A stretch of 64,000 nt of DNA from Oscheius tipulae (lineage: Eukaryota > Nematoda > Chromadorea > Rhabditida > Rhabditidae): contig JASJZH010000001.1 of assembly GCA_037178975.1 (NCBI GenBank), positions 2,170,001 through 2,234,000 of the forward strand, given 5' to 3'. Below are positions 49,151-58,230 of this stretch, piece after piece. The translations under genes were made by a program, and so were the position numbers. How positions within the stretch are numbered: the stretch's first letter is position 1; each line of letters begins with the position of its first letter. The notes below the pieces were generated by a model. That model was not told where the DNA came from. It ran no database searches and saw only the letters and a program-made list of their open reading frames with translations.

Positions 49151-50659
49151 GTTTTTACTGAAAATCGAAATTTCGTCAAAAAATGGGGGAAGGAAGAAAA
49201 GATTATGGAGAGTTGTTGACAGAGACAGGATGTTTTCGAAAAAGGAGAAGAGGCCGGTTTTGGGCTCGGGAGTACTGACTCACATTGTGGGCGTCCAAGA
49301 GAAACTAAGAGTGGTCTAATCGAGCAGAGTAGTACGACAGCGCTGATAAACAAAGGGTGAGAAAAGATTTCTTTCATCATACTGCAATACATGAGAGAGA
49401 AGGCGAGGGCGGCGACAAAACAAGAAACAGTGACGCAATTATAGCGTCTCAGCTCAATGTGGTAGGAAAACAGCCGATGGGATGTCGCCGAATGACGTAA
49501 GAGAAAAGGAAAAGATTCAAACGGTCAGTCCTAAAAAAAGAGAGACGAAGGGCAGAGGGCGGGAGATCGATCGTAAACAGCGCGCTGAGCGACAGCTGGG
49601 GCAGCCTTACTAACTCTCGCTTTCTATTCTACCAGCTGATTCGTTTAATTCTTTTTCTGATTTCACTTGACTTTTGATCTTCTTAAAAACCTTGCTAAAA
49701 AGAAAAAGAACTAACAGAAAGTGACAGAGACCAACCAGGGTGCCCAAGCCAAAAACTGATATAACTTGTACTTATTTTCTGTGCAAAATATATGATGGCA
49801 TAGACGAACAAGGCGTTATTTACTGCCTTGCTTGTTCTTAAAACTAGGAAGATGGGTCAAAACGCACAGGAAGTTGCCATAGAGACGTACAAAGCCAGTT
49901 CACAACAATACTTGTTTCAACCCAGTTTCTCATCACCTTTTCCACTAAAAACGTCAGTGAAGCTGTTCTGTAATCAAACAAAACTTGTTAGCCGTCAGGC
50001 ATTCAAGGTCTCTAAAAGAAGAGAAAATATGCCTGGTTCGTGGTCTACATCATTGCAAACGGTTCTTGCAACATATTTTTTAACTATTTTCCCTGCAAAA
50101 GTTGGTCAAAAAACGGGGAAAGGCAGGAGAAAGCATTGAAACAGGTGAAAATATTTGTATGTTGGGAATGAAGCCGCGCAAAACAATGTTTACGGTAGAT
50201 TACGTTACAAGACCGCGCAGTTTTCTTTTTGAGTGTCCCGTAATGACAATATTGACGCGTGAATTTGAATCGTTTTTTTTTTAACGAATTTTCTACCCTT
50301 TTCCTCTCTGCATCCCACCAGCCTTTTGATTATAATCCAGAAACATCTCTAGGAAAGGAAATGACAGCTAAATAGACAATTTTAGTGACCCTTTTACCGT
50401 GGAAATCTTGCTGTCCGACGCTTTTTGCCCTCTAGAGATGCTTTCTTTCCCGGCTATCGATTCCTGGCCGATTCTTTGTTTCGATACTCCCGTTTCTATG
50501 AAAAAATGACTTATCAACAGGTCACTAACCACCAAACAGGTCCAGCGAGGGCTTTGTACAGTCCCTGTATTCGAAACGGTCCGTTATTCTCTTAAGAATG
50601 TTTAAAAAGTTCGAGAAATTCCTCATATCTTCAAGAAATCAGCGATGCCTTTTTCAGGG
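49151..50659. other. Intergenic region between divergent lingerer and TAF4 genes
   Basis: About 1.5 kb without a recognisable gene. A 103-codon ORF (49828-50139 +) has no family resemblance. The promoters of both flanking genes should lie here. I see no clear repeat. Confidence 0.4.
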
Positions 50660-53473
50660 ATGTCATCAGGTCCCCCACCTGCAGGACCACGATTTCGAAT
50701 AGTGACCGGTCGTGGACTGGGAGAAAGCCGAAATCAGGCTACGCCACAGCGAGAACAAGCAGTTCCGTCACCACAGCCACTCCCTCAAGCCGAGCCGCGG
50801 GTCAAATACGAGCAGGACAGCAATGTGGTTAGTTTCGTTTGGAAACAACTCTCGAATAATAAGTTTAAGTCTTCTCCTTCCCCTATTCCCCATCCGCAAA
50901 TTGGACAAGTACAGTACATGGGACCAATGGGACCAGGCTCGCCACTGGGGCCCAGCGGTCCACAACCCGACAGCGGAGATGCCGTCGTGGACAAGTGCAC
51001 CAGATTCTTCAAAACGCTCGTCAATCTAGCCAAAAGTCCCGAACATCAGGGCATTCAGCACGCGGACGGCCGGTCAACTTCCGAGAAAGTACACGAGCTT
51101 GTTGTTGTGAGTTTTTCTTCGATGACTATAACGATGCAGGGTTAAAGTGTTATTACTTAACCTTTTTTCAGAACGTAATTATGGGCCACATCACTCCGGA
51201 ACAGTTCACTCAAATCCTCCAGGACACGCTACGATCACAGGCTCAGCCCCATCTGATGCCTTTTCTTCGACGGACTCTTCCCTCGTTGAGAGCTGCTCTT
51301 CGAGCCAGTAATTTTCTTATTTTGTCGGAAACTATTAAAAACTATTCAGGGACTGTTGTGGTGGAAGGAGTCGACATCCCTGTAGAGCTGCTGGATCAGA
51401 TGCAAGAGGACAAGTACTCGCCGCCGCCGCCGTCGTCTCATCAGCCAGCTTCGGTGGGAATGGTATGATGGATTCGTATGCCCTCACGCCGAGTTTCAAT
51501 TAAGATTCCTGTCTCGATGGGCGTTCCCGCACTGCCACAGCCCCCCCTGCAGCAGCAGACCATTGCCAATCCGACAGCGGCAGACGTGGAGATGGAGGAG
51601 AGCAAGCAGGAGGACGAGGTATTCCAAGTTTTTCACAACTTTTTCCATTATGTAAAATGCGAACACTCTCTTAAGTGTGCAGTGGTGTACTGCAAAGACG
51701 CTAGCTTTTGACCTCGACTCCGCTCAATGCGTTTATGCAAACTTTTGTCTTGTCCACTGCCAACTTTGCCTGAATATCAGGTTGATTTAGAACATTTCCA
51801 CTAATTTTCAAACATCAGTAGACTGGGAGTCCTACTTGAGGCTCGAAGCATTCTTAATTTCCAATCGAAAACAGCATTTTCGGTTAAAAAAGAGGATTTA
51901 AAGTATAGAAAAGAGGGTGGATACGGATTTCGTGGAGAGGTTAGAATAAACGAATTGATGCCACATGCCAATTCTGTAAGTTCAGCAAGCTTGCCTGAGC
52001 TGGAAAGTAAAAGATTTGTTCGGTAAATTGACTCTATGAGACGCAAAACTTTAAAAGTTGTCATATAGCCTAACCCCCCTTTCAATTAGGCAATCCACGT
52101 TCGCGCGCTCCAAGAAAACGTCCTCAAGTCGGCCTTTATTCGCCCGGAAGACATCATGAAGAAGATCACCGAGCGGATGAAAGAAGCCTGTTATGTGGAA
52201 GAGGACGTGCTCACGCTGCTCTCCGACGCTGTCGAGTACCGTCTGCGCGAGATTCTAGCCGAGCTAACCGTCTTGGCCGAACATCGAATGGAGAATCTCC
52301 GAGCGAGTGCAGTCTACGCGCCGATTGACGACGTCAAAGGCCAGATCCGCTTCCTGGAAAACATGGACAGACAGCAGTTTGAGCAGAGCGAGAACAGGGA
52401 GAAGGAGGCCCTGATAAAACTGAGCAAGGGCAAAGGAATGGCCAAGGAGACTATCGAAAAGGCTAAGGTTGGTATCAGTTTTAACTTTTTTTGGTCGGTT
52501 GGTTGAAAAAGCTGTATGGGTGTAATGGCCAAAATCTGGTTCTTTCATGATATGCGGACGACTTTGTCTAGTAGTCCCAGAAAACAATAAACTTCTATTA
52601 ATCTTTACTATCTAAAGCGCGATGGTTTCTATTGAGAACACATTCTATTTGTTTGTTTCTCCGTGGCCACGAAGCGAGCCAGTTAGTTGTCCAGCAGTTT
52701 TGTTTAAAAGTAGTTATTGCCTAAATTGGTTGAAAAGTCAACTTTGGGTGCCCTATGGAACTTTGTTTTTCTCCCAAAGGATTGTGAAGCTGCCGCCGGC
52801 AGCTGGTTAAATACTGTTTCGTAATATAAAGCTTTCGCTAACAACAGAATTCTTTTAAAAAGCACTAATTAGGCACAAAGTTTGTTTCTGGTTACAGTAA
52901 TTGTTTTACTTTTAGAGTAGCGTTCGTCGTCAAGGTATCGTAAGCGTACACAAAAACTCTGTATTCATAGATTTTATAAATCGTTAGCGTCTCTTCAAAA
53001 GGTCTACCTCACGCGGGGTTCGAACCCACCCCGTTTATGATTTGTAGTCAGGGAGACGATATTCGCGACAATTCTAGAGTCTTGCGCTATCTAAACTGAC
53101 CAACAATTTATAAGAAATTTCTTGACAGTTTCTCCTGAAATACTTAGATTATATCTTCTTCCAGGAAATGCAACGCCAAGATGCCGAGGCCAAGCGGAAT
53201 CGTGATGCTAACGCGGCAGCCATTGCAGCACTCTCCTCCAAGTCGGTAAAACCGCGATGGGACAGTGCGGCGGGAACTACCGGCCCTGCTGCCGGATATG
53301 GTCTCCGCCCCAAGACGATTCGCATCAATATCAGGGATTTCCAAGCCATGGCCAACAACGACCCCCTCTGTTCCAGGTAATTTAAAATTTTGGCGCCAAA
53401 ACTTCAAAATTTCAGAACAAACATTGTGCACAAGCTGGCCCTGGGTGGAGGAACTCAGGGAGAAACGATCTGA
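50660..53473 (+). CDS. taf4: TFIID subunit TAF4
   Basis: Seven exons: 50660-51106, 51172-51307, 51350-51462, 51505-51618, 52090-52467, 53165-53376, 53416-53473; 485 aa. TAF4 is a core scaffold of TFIID that pairs with TAF12. The N-terminal 100 residues are Pro/Gln-rich. The TAFH/NHR1 domain (about 115-200) has DKCTRFFKTLVNLAKSPE and ILQDTLRSQAQPHLMPFLRR. The C-terminal TAF4 histone-fold region (about 270-485) has EDVLTLLSDAVEYRLREIL and ends PLCSRTNIVHKLALGGG. The protein is compact compared with about 1,085 aa in human. The start codon is 2 nt after a perfect acceptor (cctttttcag). Exon 1 may hide a further in-frame intron near 50825. Introns 4 and 5 hold repeat and tRNA-like sequences. Confidence 0.93.
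52553..52916. repeat. Dispersed repeat R1, longest copy
   Basis: Inside a TAF4 intron. The start CTAGTAGTCCCAGA and end TTTGTTTCTGGTTACAGTAA match copy 1 (45.7 kb). The middle, with CCACGAAGCGAGCCAGTTAG and AAAAGTCAACTTTGGG, matches copy 3 (60.4 kb). No coding capacity. Confidence 0.6.
53001..53103 (-). repeat. tRNA-like sequence with long insertion
   Basis: Minus strand: TGGTCAGTTTAGATAGCGC, about 30 nt of extra sequence, CTGACTACAAATCA, then the B box GGTTCGAACCCCGCG. The B box is near consensus. It is probably a tRNA-Arg-like repeat with an insertion. It lies in a TAF4 intron, antisense. Confidence 0.5.
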
Positions 53474-53584
53474 ATATGTGATACAATTTTTTTGTGTTTT
53501 ACTTGTTATGTCTGTAAAAATGCTTAATAAATCGGCTAAAAACAATGCTAAGGCACTAAAAAGAGAGTAAGATATACAGGGAGA

Positions 53585-56500
53585 TCATACACATTTACGT
53601 ATTCGGAGCCAGATGATGAGGAAGGGGAAGCTGGCTGCCGTGAGGAGATAGGCCCGTCGAACGAAAACACAGAAAATCGGGGCGGCGAGGGCCGAGGTGA
53701 AGAAGAGCGTGGAGGGAAGAGTGCGTCGAAGAGATATGGTCGGCTCAGAAAGACTGACGGGGTTGGGGAAGTCGCCTGTTGAGTAAAAGACGTCCATCAG
53801 TCTGGAAATTGTGCTCCTTAGTTCAATTGTTTGCAATGACTGTTTAACTGGTACGACTTTAATTCTGCTCGCGGGATAGAAGAACGATACAAAAAAATCT
53901 CAATATTTATTTCCGGGAGTTCCATGAACAGACAAACAACTTTTACCAGCGCGCGTTTCGAACCCGAACCCTTTTTGTTTTGTAGTCGGAGCGCTAATCG
54001 ACCGAGCCATAAAAGCAAGAACTGCTTCGGCCAAATTCCTACACTTTCGCGCATCTTTTGGGTGTTATTTTTACTATATTAACTATTAGCAAAAGACTCT
54101 CACCTATCCTTCTCCTGATACCGCCCCAGAATCCACTGTCTCAGAGCCTGTTTCTCTCTCGGCACCTCCTTGGCCTCGAATCTTCTGACATGAATTGACA
54201 GCGTTCTCTTCTCGTACGGGCCACAGCAGAATTCAAACATCCCAGGAGCGAGACCTCTTCTGCCCTCATTTCTGAACCACTCTATTACAAAATCATTAAA
54301 AAAAAAACTAACCTCGTCTGTCCATACCCGATTGTAATATCGTAGACGGCGTCCAGATAGAGTTCTTCCAGCGCAAGCTGGATGCCTCCGGACCTCGGAC
54401 AGAGTACATTTTCCAGCTCCGGGAAATTGTTCTGGCGACAGAACTCGCGACTTTCGTCAATTTTCTTCTGATGCCGATGCGAGTATCGCGTGCCCTCGGG
54501 GAAGACGAGCAGCCAGAAGTCGTCGTCGAGGCCATCAAGCCATTCGAGTTGCCTCCGTACGGGGCCACTCAAAAAACCGCCAAAACGACGCACGTAGATG
54601 TAACCGTGCTGAAAATGTAAATTTGTGGTGGGAAATCATATAAATAAGGACAAACCTGGAAGATGTACCAGCCGAAAAGAGGCACAAGATGAATAGCCTG
54701 CTTGACCATGACGCGGTAGCCGTGTTCCGAGCCGTCTCTGCCTTGGCGAGCAGCGAGCATGACCATGACGACCCAGTCGACTGAAATATAGATAACTAGC
54801 AAAGAGACTACGTTTTTTTAAAGAGATTGTTTTTCAAGCGTAGGTTGTATCAACAAATTACTTATGTGCTTCCCGTTTTCGCACAAATCTCGTCAGTTTC
54901 AGTTACCACAAGGAAGTGCTATAGTTGTTCGGCTCGCGTCACTACAATTTGGAAAAGAGAAAGATCTATCACTTTTTTTCCGGGGTTTTGGAGTAAGAAT
55001 GGTCAGGTTAAAAGTTGACAAGTGTCCTGATAACATGCTTTAGCTTGAGAGGGCACAAGTTACGATCAAAAGTTTGCGGGGCCTTGACAGGTTCCCAGGT
55101 GGACAGTAGGCAAGTGGATATCCGCACGAAAAAATGACCTGGACAGCCAGAAAGTGATTGCCAGCTTGGCTGCCAGGGCTTAGCATGACAGATTGAGAAC
55201 AATTTGGATGAATGAACAGGATATCAGATTGACAGAGCCAGATATTCAATCTCGTATGACAGAAAAGGAGTAATTTGTTATGAATAAGAAAATGGGTCTA
55301 TTTGATCGTGGGTTTCTAAGAAAGAGTCAAAGGGTTCTCCTCGAGCCACTGAAACGGACAAGTTGAGCATAAGAGAATGAGGAGATCCTTCTTCTACTCC
55401 TACAGTAAGCAACTCTTCTTCCAAAACTTCAAAACTTGTAATTGCTCAGCTTTTAATTGAACAAAATACCCAAGTTCAACTTTCTCAAAGCGGATTCAAA
55501 ACGGATTCCGCTTCTAGCCCCACAGTTGTCATCACGATGTCCACCAATACGGCCGGCTCTAAGAAGTCTTCTTCATATTCGCCTTCGTCGGAGCGCGAGG
55601 AGGTCTCCAAGAGACGAAAGGTAATTCTACCCGTCTCCCAACAAAGTGTTCAGATCGCGGGCTGGCTCAAGTCGAATGCCCTGCTGCTCTCCACGATCAC
55701 AGCCGTGCTGCTGGGCATCGCCATTGGGCTGCCGCTGCGCGACGTCGAGCTCTCGAATACAACCAAGATGTACATTAGCTTCCCGGGCGAGGTCATGATG
55801 AACATGCTCAAGTCGGCCGTTATTCCACTCGTCGCCATCTCCCTGATCGCCAATCTCAGTCAGCTCAACATGAAACAGATGGGCAAAATTGGCGGATTGG
55901 CCATGGGCTACTACGTCGTGACCACGATCCTGGCCGTCATTTTGGGCATCGCCCTCGTGCTGGCTATTCATCCGGGAAAGGCCGAGGACTATGGAGAGGC
56001 TACGACGCGATCCCTAGAATTGAGCCGAAGCTACAAGAACGCGAGCACGGTCAACACATTGCTGGATCTGTTGAGGAACATGTTCCCGGAGAATATGGTT
56101 CAGGCGACGGTTTGGTCAGCACAGGGAGATGACGACGGACAAATCAACTGGGTCAGAAACTCGAACATTCTGGGCAAGTCTACTTCTATGACAGTTTCTG
56201 CCAGCCTCTGTCTCTATTTCCCAGTTAACTCATCTTTTCGTCCATGTCTCTTTCACTGTCTTATATCTTACGGTTACCTAAGCTGTCTCCTTCTGTCAGT
56301 CTGTCTCCCAGTGAGCCTTCCAATTTCCGACGTATATGGACAACGTCGGAAATTGGAAGGCCATATCTTTCTCACTATTTTTCTACATCTTTCTGTCTGT
56401 CACTACTTGTACATTCTTCTACCAGTAGATTTATGAAATCTGCTGTTTCTATCTTACCCTGTCTACATATACATGCCACTTTTCCCCTGTTGTCTGTCTG

Positions 56501-58097
56501 TGCCTATCCGTCTTTCCCTCTGGCTGTTCTGTCAATCTCTTTGTCAATCCATCACTGCTTCTATGCCTCTCTGGCTGTCTAACTCTCTCTGGTTTTCTGG
56601 CATGTTCTGTCCTAATCTATCTCTTTGTCGATCAGTCTCTCACCCTTTCTGTCATACTGTGACTGTCTATTTGTTCCTGACAGTCTGTAATAACTGTCCC
56701 TCTTCCAGGAGTCATTGTGAGCTCGATCTTTCTCGGAGCAGTCCTGGCCTCCTTCCCCGACGCGAAGAAGAAGCCTCTGGTCGAGATTCTCAGCGTCCTC
56801 GATGCCATGATGATGAAGGCCGTGATGATCATGATTTGGTACAGCCCGATCGGTATTCTCTTCCTCGTCCTCGGCAAAATCCTCACAGTCAAGTCTCTGA
56901 CCGGAACGATGGGTCTTCTCGGTCTCTACATGGTAGCGGTCATCACGGGTCTCGTTATCCACGCCTGCATCACCCTCCCGCTTATCTATCTGGTCTGCAC
57001 ACGACAGAATCCACTCAAGTTCGCTCGGGGAATGAGCCAGGCTCTGACGATGGCCTTCGCGACTGCGAGCAGTGCGGCCACTCTGCCTATTTCGATGAAA
57101 TGTCTGGAGGACAAGCTCCACATCGACCCCCGAATCATCAGATTTGTCCTCCCTATTGGAGCGACAATTAACATGGACGGAACGGCGCTCTACGAGGCCG
57201 TCGCCTCAATCTTCATCGCCCAGATGCACGGCGAATTCGAGCTCACTTTTAGCAAAGTCGTCGTCGTCAGTCTCACAGCCACCTTGGCCTCGATCGGAGC
57301 CGCTGCCATTCCCTCGGCGGGCATCATCACCATGATGATCGTTCTCTCGGCCATCGGACTGCCGCAGGAGGAGGTGGCTCTCATTATCGCCGTCGACTGG
57401 CTCCTGGATCGCTTCAGGACCACCGTCAATGTGTGGGGTGACGCCATCGGAGCCGGAATCGTGCAGAAGCGGCTAGGAAGCAGTTTGGAGAAGCTGGATG
57501 CCGTGGAAGAGAAGAAGAAGAAAATCTTCGAGGAAGAATCGCCAAAGAGATAATTATTTTACGAGAGCAAAGATTGTAAGATCTGCTTAAACGTCAGACA
57601 ATGGAATTGGAAAAAGGCGGTACCTTGGTACACTGGCCATTGCGAGACCCACCAACAAGCACACTTGATATTGGCTGCTACTATGTTTTGCAGCTTTTTA
57701 GAAATACAAAAATGTTACCATTGCTCTGATGATTGGCCAGGACGAGAGCTCTTTCGGGCTTTGCCTTCATGACTTCAATATCTCCGTAGAGTTCCAGCTA
57801 AAATTGCCATTTTTTTTAAACCAATAGAGAAGTAAAACCTGTACAGACGACAGATTCTCGAAGACGAAGAGGCACAGCCGCATGTAGGCTCTGTAGAGAC
57901 TGTTGTCCATGGCCTAAATCTCATCTTTCTTGCCCAAAAAAGGGATAACTAACAATGAAGGCCTTCTTGGGCAGAATCCATGACAGGCCGCCGATTCCAA
58001 GAGAAACTGTGGCGAATGGGACCTGACTGGCGCTGAGAAGCGCACAGGGAATCGTCGCCCGTAGCGCATCGGCAGCCACCAGTGCCGACAGCAGCAT
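53585..58097 (-). CDS. AGPAT5-type lysophospholipid acyltransferase, host of a nested gene
   Basis: Seven exons: 57954-58097, 57839-57913, 57719-57797, 54656-54780, 54313-54608, 54104-54271, 53585-53801; 367 aa in a continuous frame. It adds a second acyl chain to lysophosphatidic acid or related lysolipids in ER or mitochondrial membranes. The catalytic NHxxxxD motif reads NHQSNVD and is split by a 2.9-kb intron after NHQSN. The acceptor-binding motif is FPEGTRY. The C-terminal LMDVFYSTGD and a final hydrophobic segment (LLTAASFPFLIIWL) match AGPAT5. The N-terminus is hydrophobic. A complete SLC1 transporter gene lies in the split intron on the other strand. The acceptor aaacttag is 1 nt before the ATG, and the gene follows the zinc-finger gene by 133 nt. 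Confidence 0.92.
53946..54015 (-). repeat. tRNA-like sequence, tRNA-Arg(ACG)-like family
   Basis: Minus strand: TATGGCTCGGTCGATTAGCG, CTCCGACTACAAAACAAAAA, then GGGTTCGAAACGCGC. Clear A and B boxes. It is nearly the same core as at 42.8 kb. It lies in an AGPAT5 intron, sense. Confidence 0.65.
55537..57553 (+). CDS. Excitatory amino acid (glutamate) transporter, SLC1 family
   Basis: Two exons, 55537-56173 and 56709-57553; 493 aa. A sodium-coupled glutamate/aspartate transporter of the plasma membrane. Membrane segments begin with ALLLSTITAVLLGIAIGL; the scaffold carries PGEVMMNMLKSAVIPLVAIS. The substrate core is complete: the HP1 serine-rich loop TASSAATLPISMKC, TM7 TINMDGTALYEAV, HP2 IPSAGIITMMIV and TM8 DWLLDRFRTTVNVWGDA. 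The Arg in this last motif fits acidic substrates rather than the neutral amino acids of ASCTs. The extracellular loop has glycosylation sites (YKNAST). The single intron starts with GC (GCAAGT) and ends CTTCCAG. The whole gene lies within an AGPAT5 intron, opposite strand. Confidence 0.95.
56315..56361. repeat. Perfect hairpin in the SLC1 intron
   Basis: The 19-nt arms GCCTTCCAATTTCCGACGT and ACGTCGGAAATTGGAAGGC are exact reverse complements around a 9-nt loop, within a CT-rich degenerate intron. Confidence 0.85.
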
Positions 58098-58230
58098 TCT
58101 AAGTTTTTTGCTACCAAAACCTGCATGTTTTTACAGATAAATTAGCCGAAAACACGTGTTTTCAAAGAAAAGGACTAGGTAAAAATCACAATTTACTAAC
58201 AGGAAAACGCTCGACAAAAACGACCCTCCG
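58098..58230 (-). other. Operon-like intercistronic spacer, zinc finger to AGPAT5
   Basis: Only 133 nt separate the stop of the zinc-finger gene from the AGPAT5 start on the same strand. The spacer is T-rich and ends with a splice acceptor 1 nt before the AGPAT5 start. Confidence 0.45.

Noticed and set aside
49828-50139. 103-codon ORF between lingerer and TAF4
   Set aside because: No family resemblance and no splice or start context.
53585-54802. AGPAT5 as a truncated gene lacking the catalytic histidine
   Set aside because: The missing 5' exons, including NHQS, were found at 57719-58097 beyond the nested SLC1 gene and join in frame.
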